DNA of 64,000 nucleotides from Moringa oleifera (Eukaryota; Streptophyta; Magnoliopsida; Brassicales; Moringaceae), in NCBI GenBank assembly GCA_021397835.1, contig JAJFZO010000747.1, positions 1,056,501-1,120,500 of the forward strand. The letters run 5' to 3'. Both the position numbers and the translations under genes were made by a program. This document shows, piece by piece, positions 12,369-25,477 of this stretch. How positions within the stretch are numbered: the first letter of the stretch is position 1; each line of letters opens with the position of its first letter. The notes under the pieces were generated by a model. The model was given only the letters and a program-made list of their open reading frames with translations, was not told where the DNA came from and ran no database searches.

Positions 12369-15300
12369 ACACTGCTTGTAGATGTGTACGAAAGCATCCA
12401 GTTGTTGCAGCTGTTTTGGTGTTTTTCTTCTTAATGTATTTGTTTCTTCCTTCGGTTTTCCATTTACTGTTTTACTCTTCCCCGGTACTCGTCTGCACTG
12501 CTGTTGTCGTCGGAAATTATTTGAGTTCGAGAAGCCATAAAATTCAAAATGTTAAGGAGAAGGGCAAAGGGGAATCATCTGTTGAATACAAATCTGCTGC
12601 AGCTGAACAAACTTTTAATAGACACGAGCGGTCTTACTTAAATCCTCAAAGAAGTGTTCGACGAAATGCTCGAATGAAGGTCGATGAGATATGGGATTCA
12701 CAAGTTAGTGATGATCAGAAAGACAAGGTGATCTTGACTACCCTTTACACTGACTTACTTGGTAGAACACCCCAGTTTGAGGATTCCCCAAAAGCAGCCA
12801 TAGAGGAAATAGGAAGTTCTTCTCTTGATCCCAGAGATACCTCTTCTGGCGGCGTGACTGCTGCTGAAAATAATCCTGCAGCTGCTGGAGACCACACTGT
12901 CCTCAATTCTGAGCCTTTGAAGCATGATCTCATGTCACGTGATGGCTCTATGGACATGTCTGAAAAATTGACTAGTGGTGGTGGTGAGACAGAGGTGGAA
13001 AGCTTGGAAGAAGATGATGATGAAGAAGACATGCAAGAGGAGAGGAATAAGGCTGTGGCATGGACAGAAGATGACCAGAAGAACCTTATGGATCTTGGGC
13101 TTTCTGAGATGGAAAGAAACAGAAGGTTGGAGAGTCTCATTGCTAGACGAAGAGCAAGAAAATTATTCAAAATAGCAGTTGAGAAAAGCCTGATGGATAT
13201 GGACAGTATTCCTCCTGGCCACATTGCTCCTATTTTGGTCTCAAGAAACAATCCTTTGGAAGGTTCAAGCAACACCAATGTTGACTACTTACAGATGCCA
13301 GGTTCAGCGCCTTCTATCTTGTTACCAGGCGGAAGAAATCCCTTTGACCTTCCCTATGATCCACAAGAAGAAAAGCCAAATCTCATGGGAGATAGTTTCC
13401 ACCAAGAATTTGCTGTTGCTCACCAGAAAGACATGCTCTTCTGCAGGCATGAGAGCTTCCATTGGGGTCTTTATTCATCAGAGGCCATGCAAGATCGACA
13501 AGATCCTAGAATTGATTCCATACATAGGCAGCCAGGTAACAAAAAGTTTTTACTTTCTCCATTTTGTTTAAGATATTTATGTCTTACTTCATCCAGAGTT
13601 TTTCAACTGAATTCAGAAGTACTTTTCCCCTTGCAGATATACAAGATCATGGCCATCTAATAGAACAACTCTTACCTGAAGAAGGTGAATCTCTTTCACA
13701 TAGTGAAAGTGGTCATCATTTTGATGATCAAGGAGGCCAAGCTCTCAAGAAGGTTGATAACTTAACCAAAATCAAACATGAAGGAGGTACCGGAAGTGGT
13801 AACAGCATCAACGAAGAGGTGGTAGGAAATGATTCTGATATGGAGTCAAGAGCTGATAATAAAAGTGAAGTTCAAACAGAGACAGATTCAATCAGGAACA
13901 ATGATAGTGAGTCTAGTTCACCATGTTCATCAAGAGAGAGTGAAGAGTCCTTCAGCACTGTGAGCCGGACTAAAGCTTCAGAAAATCTAGATAGAAGAAT
14001 AGGAAAATATCCTTTGGGATTGGCTAATCTCCCAATCTCTCTCATTAATTCAACTGCTAGAGGCATTTCTGGATATGAACCTACATATGATTCGCAGAGA
14101 ATTGACGAGCATCTATTTTACAGAGGTCAGCGGTCTTGTCATACTCCATCATATTCTATAGCCTCTGACTTGCAAGTGGAGGTTTCAGAAGTTGGTTCAC
14201 CTCCACCAGCAGTTGACGGAAATTTTCCATCTACTGATGGAGAATCTTTTTTCTATGATGGGAATGTTCTAAAGGAAATCACTTCTGGTAGTGAAGAAGC
14301 ATGGGGATCCTCAGGTCACCTACCTGCCATAGAGGAAACTGAGTCAAGATCAAGAGAAGTAAATAAAATCACCAGGGAGGGTTACTTAGAAATAGAATTC
14401 TCAGGTATTGACAAGAAGCCTATTGATCCAATTGCATCGTCATCTACACTGCCAGTGGAGGTAGCCCAACAAGATTTGACTGATGCATGTTCATCATCAT
14501 CTTCACAAACTGACATAACTGAAAGGCTTGAGGATCAATTTCATTTTGTCCATATGGATCATAAGGCCCAGGAAGGTGTCAAACCAATAGGCGAAGCAAT
14601 CATGGACTACAGGCCCCCAAATACTTTACACACATCTTCACCTGAAAATTCAGAGAGAGGAGTGCAGATGATGGCTGAGTTAGTTCTTCCAAAAGTTTAT
14701 TCTGGAAAACCAGAGGTTAGTTGTCTTAATACTATTGTGGAGTATTGTGGTTGTTTAAAACTTAAGTCCCACAAAAATTAAGTGTTGAGTGGTTCAAGTA
14801 TCTATCTTTACACTAAATTAAAAGCAAATGCAGTTTGTTGGCAGACACAATTACTATCTTTTCATTGCTTAGGTAACTAATTATCTCTTATATTTACTTT
14901 CTATATTTTGGAAAGTTTCAATATGAGAATTTGTTTATATCATCCCAGGATATTAAGAGATAAACTTAGTTTGTTTTATTTGATGAACTGTCTATCTCTT
15001 TCTTAATCCCTGAGGAAAAAGGAATCCAAGAGTATGATCGGACTCAACATTGCAACTTTTGGATGTCAAACAGGAATTATCTGGTCCTCCTGAGAAGTAC
15101 ACAGACAAGATGAAGATCACTTCTGATTCTGACAGGCCAGTTATCCATGTCAAAGGTGATATGGACTTGAGAATTGAAGACGGAGGTGGTAGTAGCCAAA
15201 CATTGATTGGGCAAGAAGCTTCACACTGCCTGACTAAAACAGCTGATGAAAATAAGTCAGAATCTAGCAAGCATGGTGAATGCAGTTATGAAAAGCCTGC

Positions 15301-17781
15301 TGAGAAAGAGATGAAGGAAGAGATTAATCTAAACAATATTGAAGAAATTGAAGGAGATCCTGAAAAGCAAACTGAAGACAAGGAGATTGGAGATGTCATG
15401 AGGCCAACTCAGGGCACAACCAACATGGAATCAGTTGAATGTAGTAAAAATGAGGAAAATATTGATGAATCAGTAGTTTTGGGGATTAGCCAGAGTTTTA
15501 ATGATTCCATTTCATCAACCCTGCAGACACAACAATCAATTGGACAGGTTTCTGCCAATTCAAGTTCATCATCATCTCCAAGGTCAGTTTTATTAGATAG
15601 AACACCAAAAGATCATACATCCTCATCAAATTTTGAGGAGCAGGAACAAATAGCTACCCAACAAGCTGGTGTGGAGTACACAGTGAGAGACAATGCACTG
15701 GATGAACAGCTACCTGGAAGTTCAATGCTGAATGAGATGCAAATTGCACAGAATGTGGTTGGGAATGTAGTTACTTGTCCATCTGACAACAGCAGCTTTG
15801 AAAAATTGGAGGTGAGTATCATGGTAATAACTGAATGCTTTTCTGCATTAGATCATGAAAGCGAATAATATTTGAGGTTTGTGGAACTGAAGTATATCAC
15901 AAGTTTAGGAGAAGATATATCATCTTCTGTAGAATTACTTTCAGTTTTCACATATTTAACATTTTCTTCTAAAAATATCTTTTATAGTGTTGTTAACTGA
16001 AATTTCATAATGTGTCCGAGGACAAGATTGCTTTTTTTTTTTTTTTTAGTAGGATAGTTGGACTTACAAATTTCTCTTGTGGAACAGGAACCATGTGGTC
16101 CTGCAGAGGTATCTCTTGAGGAAGCAGCCACCACAGAAAAGGAAGATGGCCATGAGCCATCAAGATCAAAAGAAGATTCTGATTCAAATGTCTCTGTAAA
16201 GGTAGGAAAAGTATAGGTACTAGCAAGTTAAAGAATGTTCTTGATAAGTTTCCACACTTATATGTGTTTGGTTGCTATAGCAGATAATATATAATGCTTG
16301 TTTGATTTGTCGGTCTTAGCTTCCATATTTATTCTTCTTTTTGTCATATTTCTGCATCTATGAACAATGTTTTCAAATTTTTTTTATTTGTGCAAATAAA
16401 TAGTCAATTAAATCCATGCTACAAGAGAAAGCTGAAATAGTGAATGCACCTCTTTTGAATTGAACAGCCAGTGGCAGATTCTCCAGGGAAATTAGCTGAA
16501 GAAGCCAACTTGTCTGGCAGCACCAATGTTCAGGTAAATATTGAGAAGAAAGATGAGGGAACATTGAAGTCTGTCAACGGCAATGAAGGTGAGTCTCAAT
16601 TCTCAACGAGACAGGAAATCACTGCCAGGCCATTACAGCCAGCTGAGGTTCTTACTTCAAGATCTGCAGAAGACATGGTAGGAAATTCTTCAGAGTTGAA
16701 GGATGAATTCGTTATTGACCTGTCAAAAATGAATGAAGAAAATGTTAGCTCAACTGCTACAAAAGATAATAATCAGTTACAAAAACCACTTGAGCAGGAG
16801 GAAATCCTATACCCACCAAAGATGGCTGATGCTGAAGGCAATTCAGAAGCCAATAGAATTGTTCCTGGTGACTCTGGCATTTTAGAGGAACAAGGTGTTG
16901 CCATTGACCCATCAAAAGTGGCACTTGCAACTGATCGCTTAGACAATCCTACAACTTCTCTAGAAGGAAAGGTATATTAAACTAAATAAAGTTTTTGTAC
17001 ATATTCTGTTTGAACTTGGTTGCCGCGAAGAGGATGAGGAAATGTACTTCAAAAGATACTAAATTACCAGTTGGACACACAATTTTGTAAGAGTTGCAAT
17101 TTCAGTTATTTCGAAAAAGGAGCATGGTTATTGGATGTGCTCATATATTTCCTTAACTTACTATAGATCTCTAATGGTATGGAAGTGACTGCATATGATT
17201 ATCTTCTTTATGGCACTTCTATTTTGCGTTTGTTGCATTTGTGATAATTTATTTTTTAGTTGTGTTCTTTTGAAGATATTTAATAGTCAAAAACTCTCAT
17301 TTGCATTTGGTCTCCTTGTGACAATAAACAGGAGCTACTGGATTCTCTTCGTCATAATTCTAATTCTACAGCAGAAGTTTTCACCATTTCAAATATGAAT
17401 GGATCAGTATCTGATGAGATGAGTAACAAGGCATACTTGAAACATCTTGGAGATGGTGAACATCAAGCTCAGAGCAGACAGGAGGCCATAGTGGAACCAT
17501 CAAAAGTCACTACAGCAAGTGCTTCAATATCTGTCAAAGATACTGAATTCAAACCAGAAAATTTTGCTGAAGATGAAGCTAAAATTAGCCCATCAAATTT
17601 AGAAGGTGAAAATAGTTGTGCAAATAACCTAAAACTCACTGAAGCATATGGAAAGTTGACTGATAGTGCCGGAGACCTACCAGTACAAGGCGATACTAAA
17701 GGTGAAGTGGAAGGACTGACTGATGATAGTAGTAATGGGGATAAGTTCGCCAACCATAACATTGGCAAGGAACAGATATAA
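12308..17781 (+). CDS. Large acidic membrane-anchored protein of unknown function
   Basis: Six exons: 12308-13535, 13637-14715, 15074-15811, 16088-16201, 16468-16971 and 17332-17781, giving 1370 residues. Residues about 29-75 form two closely spaced hydrophobic segments (HPVVAAVLVFFFLMYLFLPS, then SSPVLVCTAVVVG). The rest is hydrophilic, rich in Glu, Ser and Asp, and probably largely disordered, with an acidic block (about EEDDDEEDMQEE). Just after that block comes the best ordered motif, a basic helix around MERNRRLESLIARRRARKLF, followed by PPGHIAPILVSRNNP. The layout matches an uncharacterised plant family that I associate with At5g17910; no function is known to me. After the TAA stop, reading on in frame gives 21 more codons of similar acidic composition before a TGA. 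Exon 3's start at 15074 is the least certain boundary. Confidence 0.8.
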
Positions 17782-18992
17782 GCAACTGAATCCAAAGTTA
17801 AGGCTCCAAACAGAGAGGAGAATAATGAAAATACAGAAGCGACATGAGGCATTAAACATTGGCAGTTCTTCAGAAGCAAAGGAAGTGAGTTCTGCTCTGA
17901 ATGCCTGTCCTTTTTCCAGTCAGGCTTGAGAGGAAATTAACTATTTGGTTCACATGTCAATTTTGACCTAATTAACTTAAGGAGAAGTCTAATATTTAGT
18001 TTCTTAGCATTATAGTTTGGAGGTTAGGCGAAGTAAATCAGAGCAGGTTTCTTCAATCCTGGTTCCAGCCCAGGAAGGCTGAAGAAGCTGGGATTTCTCA
18101 ATTTTGACTTTCTGATGTTATCGGAACTTTGTTACTACTATCCTATGTCTGTCTACCCCATCTTTGCTAGTAGCATAGCCATGACTATGACAACATAGTA
18201 TGCACTTTCTTTAGATGTTCCCTTTTTCTCTGCACATAATGTATTTGTAGATTGAAAACCTAGAAAATTGTATCATATCACATATTTGATCAGCAGTAAA
18301 GCTGCTGTACAGAATTGTACCATTATAACATGTAGCATTGGCATCTTGTTGAGCTAATTCTCTGCTTCAGTGACAGGTGGTGAATAAGGTGTAATACAAC
18401 CAAATCATTCTGATAGTTGTGATCTTCAAAACCAGCAGCAGCCAAGCAACTAGTTAGTTTGATAGTATGAATAGAATTTTTGGGACGTGCAGGGCATTTT
18501 TAACCATTTTCAATCTAAATTTTAACAATTTCTTTTTCTTTTAAGTGTAAAACAATAAATAATGTAGGCAGTCCTTTGCATTAAAGTGATGATTTAACAG
18601 CAGCATGTCTTAATTATATCATGTACAAGAGGATTTGCTGATGAGATATGATTGTCTGTTAATAAGTCCCCAAGATTTTTGGGGTTCACCTGAAACGAGA
18701 GATTATAGGGATAAGAGAGAGATTGCCGATTCAATAGAGTTTATGCATGGTTCACAAGACTGTGTCAGCTGAAAATGAACTTGAAAAAAAAAATTGCAAT
18801 TTTCTCTTTATGGCCAGGTGGCAGAAACTAAATGGGTATTCTCTGTTATCAAAGCAGCTTGTTAATGTTTCTATATAACCTAGAAGTAGAAGTCTGCTCT
18901 ACATTTCACTGCCAATGCTGATTACAAGACAAAAGTGCTTAAGTTGATAGTTCATCTGCAGCTCTTTTTCTGGAGGAACCCAAAGCGCAGCC
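17782..18992. other. Intergenic: 3' UTR and STP promoter
   Basis: 3' UTR of the preceding gene, then spacer. A TATATAA at 18872-18878 is suitably placed for an STP transcription start near 18905, giving a leader of roughly 90 bases. No other gene is seen. Confidence 0.6.
18872..18878 (+). promoter_or_regulatory. TATA box of the STP gene
   Basis: TATATAA in TTCTATATAACC, about 115 bases before the STP start codon. Good match and spacing; not otherwise tested. Confidence 0.55.
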
Positions 18993-21153
18993 ATGCCTGC
19001 CCTAGCCATGGTTGAATCCGGTGGTGGTCCTGAGTTCCCTGCAAAGCTCACCAAGCAAGTTCTTGTGTGTAGCATTATTGCAGCCTTTGGGGGTCTTATG
19101 TTTGGCTATGATATTGGCATTTCAGGCATGAATAACAATGAAATTACATGCCTTCCTTTCTTTCATCTTTATTTCAATGATATGATGTACTTAACATTGT
19201 GATGTCATGCTGTGGGTGTAGGAGGTGTAACATCAATGGATGATTTCTTAATGGAGTTCTTCCCAGCTGTTTATGTCAAGAAGCACAGAGCAAAAGAAAA
19301 TAACTACTGCAAATATGATAACCAATATCTCCAGCTTTTCACATCTTCCCTCTACCTTGCTGCCATTGTGGCTAGCTTCTTTGCTTCCATTTTCTGCAAA
19401 AAATGTGGCCGAAGACCCACCATTCAAGCTGCCTCAATCTTCTTTGTTGCAGGGGCCATTTTGAACTCTGCTGCCAAAAACCTTGGCATGTTGATTGCTG
19501 GGAGGCTTTGTCTTGGAGCTGGAGTTGGTTTCGGTAACCAGGTGAAATTCAACATTAAAAACTTACGATTTTTATTAGCAGGCACCAGAGTAGACCTCAT
19601 TGTATCAAGTAAAATTTTCTTTATCCATTTTGTAAGTTGGTGAACAAATGTTATATCTTTATGTCATATGGTGCTTTTAAGTTCTAAAAGGAAATTAATG
19701 TCAATACAGGCAGTACCATTGTTCATATCAGAGATTGCACCTGCAAAGTATAGAGGAGGTCTTAACATTTGCTTTCAGCTGCTGATCACAATAGGCATTC
19801 TGCTAGCCAACGTGATTAATTATGGTACATCAAAATTGCACCCTTATGGTTGGAGGGTTTCCCTGGGTTGTGCTGCTGTGCCTGCTATAATTCTCCTCAT
19901 TGGCTCTTTCATTATTGTGGAAACACCCACAAGCCTGATAGAGCGAGGCAAGGAAGAAGAAGGTTTATATACTCTAAAGAGGATCAGAGGTGTAGATAAT
20001 GTCGACAAAGAGTTTGAACAAATTCTGTTGGCTAATGAATTCGCTAAGAAAGTGAAACATCCATACAAGGAACTCATGAAGCCTTGTAATAGACCTCAGC
20101 TTGTTTGTGGCACAATTCTTCAGGTCTTCCAGCAGTTCACTGGCATCAACGTGATCATGTTTTATGCTCCAGTGCTTTTCCAAACAATGGGTTTTGGCAG
20201 TGATGCATCACTGCTATCAGCTGTTGTCACTGGTCTGGTTAATTCGGCATCCACACTGGTTGCCATTTTCAGTGTAGATAAAATTGGGAGAAGGGTATTG
20301 CTCCTTGAAGCTGTTGTCCAGATGATCATTACCCAGGTAAGATAATTTAATAAAGGAATAATTTGATTGACGGAGTCCATTACTTCTGCTTTTTAAGAAT
20401 GTAATGGAAGAAAAAAGCACTAATACTCTTCAACGGTGATTATCCATTTGATTTTCCTGACCCAGTTGACATGTCAAATGCAATTGCGGCCCAGAGTGTG
20501 GCATCAGTCACTTAGAAGCTTGATTTAGTTCATTGCAACAGTTCATAAATATATCTCTAATCTTCATGGAACTGTCTTTCCTTTCCTTTATCTTCTAAGA
20601 AATCAGATAACCAATTCCCTGTTATAGTTTTGTGTTTAGCATCATTAACATGACTATGGTTTCTTCATTGTAGTGTGTAATGGGAGGAATTCTTGCAGTG
20701 CATTTGAAGTCCACGAATGTTATTCCACACCACTATGCTATCTTCGTAGTTGTCCTGGTCTGTGTTTTTGTGGCTGGATTTGCATGGTCATGGGGTCCCT
20801 TAGGCTGGTTGATTCCCAGTGAAATCTTCCCACTCGAGACAAGAAATGCGGGCTTCTTCTGTGCTGTTAGCATGAACATGTTCTGCACATTTCTCATAGC
20901 TCAAGCTTTCCTCACCATGCTATGCCATATGCGATCCGGCATCTTCTTCTTCTTTGCTGCTTGGATCATCATCATGGGTCTCTTCGTTGTCACATTGCTG
21001 CCTGAAACAAAGGGTACTCCTATCGATCAAATGGTCGAAAGAACATGGAAGAAGCACTGGTTCTGGAAGAGCTACTTCAAAGATGAAGTTGCCGATCAGG
21101 GAGACAAGGGAGTTCAAGTTGAACTAGACGATAAGCCACTTGATAATTCATAA
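18993..21153 (+). CDS. Sugar transport protein, STP family (hexose/H+ symporter)
   Basis: Plasma-membrane uptake of hexoses driven by protons, major facilitator superfamily. Four exons: 18993-19125, 19222-19541, 19710-20336 and 20674-21153, giving 519 residues, normal for STPs. The family run CKKCGRRPT, NQAVPLFISEIAPAKYRGG, the mid-loop VETPTSLIERGK, QQFTGINVIMFYAPVLFQ, VDKIGRR, GFAWSWGPLGWLIPSEIFPLETR and the terminal LLPETKGTPIDQM are present, with twelve membrane segments expected. The lumenal Cys pair region (NNYCKYDNQ) is conserved. It recalls STP6/STP8-type members, but paralogue identity is not secure. Intron 1 is read as GC-AG: the exon ends ATTTCAG and the intron begins GCATGA. Confidence 0.94.
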
Positions 21154-21834
21154 TCTATTCTTTTCATAGTTCTTATTTGCCATTGTTTTAGCATTTCTCA
21201 GTGTCTGTGAATTTAGGAGCTTTGACAGGCTTAGTAGTAGAGGAGCTGATGATGCTAGCCAGTTCAAGTCTTTGCAATTCTTCTTCTTTCTCTGTAATAA
21301 ACAAATTATTGGTTCTTGATGGTGGTCGACCAATTTTCTGTCTTTCCAGCCTTAAAATGTACAAATCAAAGCTTCCATGGCATTAGAAAATCCAAAGGGA
21401 GGAGCTTTTGACAACGTTAGCATGGAAGCTTACCCATAAAAATCTAATCTTGGAAAATTCATTCAGTTTTGTTCATTCCATCTGATTTTCTCTCTCTAAA
21501 ATAGCTTTCTTAGATTTTGATTAGTATTAACATTTACCAGTTACTCTTCAAGAATCGATGAAGTTCGAGCTCACAGCAGCAAGTTTTTCTCTGTCAAAAG
21601 CTGTGTGAAAATTTGTGCTTTTAACTTTCCAGGTCACCGAACAAGAGCTGTGAATAATTAAAGATGTTTTCCCCACATACTGACTGGTAACTAAGGCACC
21701 TGTAGCTTCATCCAATCTTGCTACCTCGACCATTCAAGAGGAAACGTTTCATTATTTCGGGTGTGAAACGTTTTCTTCTGCTCTTTTTCCCATCCTTCCG
21801 CTTTACTTTTCCCATTTCGTGTGTTGACTAAGAG
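21154..21834. other. Intergenic between STP and the GH3 gene
   Basis: STP 3' UTR and the promoter of the next gene, in less than 700 bases. A TTGACT element lies close to the GH3 start (about 21824). No clear TATA box and no gene are seen. Confidence 0.5.
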
Positions 21835-24800
21835 ATGAGTGAAGTAGAGAACATGAACAGCTTATACAAGAATCCGAATGATACCGTGGAGGTTCGAATC
21901 CGCGAGCTTCTTTCTCGAATGACCTTGAAAGAGAAGATCGGTCAAATGGCCCAAATCGAGCGTAAAGTCGCCACTTCCTCTGCCCTTAAAGACTTCGCCA
22001 TTGGTAACCTCCCTTCTTTCTGTCTGTCTTTCTGTTGGTACAAGTTCATGCTGCAGAATCATCAGCTTAACTGTAGATTAAGGCTACTTCTCTTATTTGA
22101 TAACTGGTTTTTCCGTGAAAGATGAAAGAAGACGAGATGGACACCTGATTGATGATTAATCTTTGCAATCGTGCTTCCTGTGAGATCACCATGTACATCT
22201 GTGTGTTTGATTGTGCAGCATTTCCTCATACAATTGGTTGAGTGTGTTGCAGGGAGTATACTCAATTCTGGAGGGAGTGGACCCTGTGAGAAAGGAACAG
22301 CATCTGATTGGGCAGACATGGTTGATGGGTTTCAGAAACTAGCTCTTGAGTCCAGGCTTGGGATACCAATTATCTATGGGATTGATGCAGTTCATGGTAA
22401 CAATAACATCTATGGTGCCACCATTTTTCCCCACAATATTGGCCTTGGAGCTGCCAGGTTGGTCTTATCTTTGCCTGTTATTTTTTACCAATGATGCTAG
22501 CTGTTCATGAGAATTGCTTAGGAGACAAAAGAGATGGAGATTCTGATAAATTCTTTAAACTTCTAGCTAGCAGAATAAGACTGTTATGTGGCTCTTTCCC
22601 TCCTTGTGGCTGCTATTTGTTGTTGAGGTAGTCTACCTATCTTGAAATGTTTCACAGAGAAGCAGACTTGGCTGAAAGGATTGGAGTTGCAACAGCTCTT
22701 GAAGTTAGGGCTAGTGGAGTTCATTGGGCTTTTGCTCCCTGTGTTGCTGTAAGTGATCACATATGCAAATATGTTTCTTTGATCTTAAATCTTGTCTCAC
22801 AGTGATTAAATCATTCCATAAATAAACTTGAGATAGGGGTAATGACCTTGAACATTGCACAGCTCACTCCTCACTTTCAGCTTCCAAACTGACCATTTCC
22901 ATAGCAGCAAAGCTTTGGATATCCTTAGTGCGACCCAGAATTCAGATAAATGCAAGAGTATTAGGAAGTTGGCATCATTTTAGTACAGGATGCCCTCAAT
23001 TCTTGTTTGTTTTTCTCCTCCCTTTTATTCTTCCTTCTGAGGCTGGAAACAATAATCTGACAAACAGCTTTTCTTAATGGGCTTGACAGGTATGCAGAGA
23101 TCCAAGATGGGGAAGATGCTATGAGAGTTATAGTGAGGACACTGAAATCGTTAAGCAAATGACTTCCATTGTTAGAGGCTTGCAGGGACAGCCACCTGAA
23201 GAACACCCAAATGGCTACCCTTTTTTAGCTGGAAGGTATGAAGAAATCCTGCTTAGCTAACTCTTTCTGGATGTTAACAAAAATTTATGATAATAAAAAG
23301 TAATGTAAAATGCAGCATACCCTTTTTCCTGCATGAAGGAATGATTAGAAACATTTCTTCTCATATATCTTTTGGCTCCAAAGCTTTCTTGTTTTCTTCT
23401 TGCAAGTTCTGATAACTGGATAACCGTACCACAGAAAGATTATTTATAGTAGTATGATATCATAGTTTTAGTCCAGGGAAATCCTTCTCATTGATATACC
23501 TCTTTTCTCTCTATTTCCAGAAAGAATGTTGTTGCCTGTGCCAAGCATTTTGTTGGAGACGGGGGTACTGACAGAGGCATAAACGAGGGAAATGCCATAG
23601 TTCCATATGATGATTTGGAGAAGATCCATATGGCACCTTATCTGGATTGTCTTTCTCAGGGCGTTTGCACGGTTATGGCATCTTATTCTAGTTGGAATGG
23701 AAATAAAATGCATGCTAACTATTTTCTCTTGACAGAAGTTCTGAAAGATAAGCTAGGTTTTAAGGTACCCAAGCCTGATTTTGTTCGTTTTCCTGATATA
23801 TCTAAATTTCTTGATATGTCCGTCCTGTTAAATCCATCATTGGGTATCAATTAGGAAATAAAACTTGCAACTTAATGATCACTTTCTGGCGACTACTTCT
23901 GAACATTGGAATGATAGGCAGAATCCAAACCTGTTTCAACTTTGTGGGTTTGCTTTTCCTGATTTCTATGAACGGAGGAAGATAGTAGAAGCAGCTGTAA
24001 CCAAAATTTTTTTTTACGTCTGAAGCAATTCAAGGGAAATGTTTCAGGGTTTTGTGATTTCTGACTGGGAAGCAGTTGACCGAATTTGTGAACCCTATGG
24101 CTCTAACAGCCGTTACTGCATTTCTGCCGCTATTAATGCAGGAGTTGACATGGTAGAGTACATCACCCAAATTCCTCGGATAAAGGTCCCAATTGTTGCT
24201 TGATGTCTCTGTTTCCTGACTGGGAACATGTGCAGGTGATGATACCTTTTAAATATGAAAAATTTGTGGAAGATTTGACCTTTCTGGTGGAATCAGGAGA
24301 GGTACCAATGGCAAGGATCAATGACGCTGTTGAACGCATCCTGAGAGTGAAGTTTGTTTCAGGTCTTTTCGAATATCCATTTGCTGATCGATCTTTGCTC
24401 GGTATTGTTGGTTGCAAGGTAAAATCTGAAGCTCTCTGCATAAATTTCCCTCCACTTTCCCCGAACTGAATTTAATTGAAGAACATCTTCAATAATTCAC
24501 CCTTGTTCTTCTAATTTGATACTCAGGTTTCTGTCTTTCACGATCTTTCTGCAGGAGCACAGAGAACTAGCTCGTGAAGTAGTTCGCAAATCCTTAGTTT
24601 TATTAAAGAATGGAAATAATCCAGAGGAACCTTTTCTTCCATTACACAAAAATGCTAAAAGAATTCTTCTTGCTGGGACACATGCTGATGATCTTGGATA
24701 TCAGTGTGGAGGGTGGACAGCTACTTGGAATGGAAGCAGTGGGAGGATTACAATTGGTAAGCAGCATGGCTATAAACCAATCTCCAACTCCATTTACTTC

Positions 24801-25477
24801 CCGTTTTATCTCTTCACTTGTGTTTTGCCATCCATAATTGGATATGCCACTTAAACATGGATGGTATTGTTCTACCGAGTTTCAATACCATAGCTTGATC
24901 TCATACTGGAACTTGGTTGCTATATGAAGTTTCATTGTATCCTTACAGCCAATTGAGCTCATGGGTTCATTACCGTTCAGGCACTACAATCCTGGATGCT
25001 GTTAAGGAAACAGTGGGAGACAAAACTGAGTTGATCTTCGAGGAACATCCATCGGAAGAAACTTTAATGTGTCAAGATTTCTCCTTTGCTATAGTAGCTG
25101 TTGGTGAAGCTCCATATGCAGAAACAATGGGTGATAATTCAGAGCTTGTGATACCCTTCAATGGAAGTGAAATAGTAAGCCTGGTTGCTGAGAGAATCCC
25201 CACTTTGGCAATCATCATATCTGGCAGACCTTTAGTCCTGGAGCAGCAGCTCCTGGAAAAAGTGGATGCTCTGGTTGCTGCTTGGTTGCCTGGAAGCGAA
25301 GGAAGCGGAATAACAGATGTTGTCTTTGGAGATTATGACTTCCACGGTCGACTACCAGTGTCTTGGTTCAGACAGGTTGAACAGCTACCAATGAATGTTA
25401 AAGCTAACTCATATGATCCATTGTTTCCCCTTGGTTTCGGGTTGAAATACAGCAAGGAGAAGACTCTGTTTCTTTGA
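21835..25477 (+). CDS. Glycoside hydrolase family 3 beta-glucosidase / beta-D-glucan exohydrolase
   Basis: Releases glucose from beta-glucans or beta-glucosides. Nine exons: 21835-22003, 22253-22457, 22658-22748, 23090-23235, 23521-23764, 24048-24152, 24236-24418, 24555-24756 and 24981-25477, giving 613 residues. The N-terminal barrel carries [41 protein letters not shown] and GFVISDWE, whose Asp (about residue 291) is the expected nucleophile. The second domain has [24 protein letters not shown], where the acid/base Glu is expected, and [15 protein letters not shown]. Unlike the secreted barley-type exohydrolases, the protein starts with a hydrophilic [14 protein letters not shown] and shows no signal peptide. 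It may be cytosolic, or an upstream exon may be missing from this model. Confidence 0.93.

Noticed and set aside
21888..21905. GGTTCGAATCC-like box resembling a tRNA T-arm
   Set aside because: It is inside GH3 exon 1 in frame (VRIREL), and no acceptor or D-arm can be matched around it.
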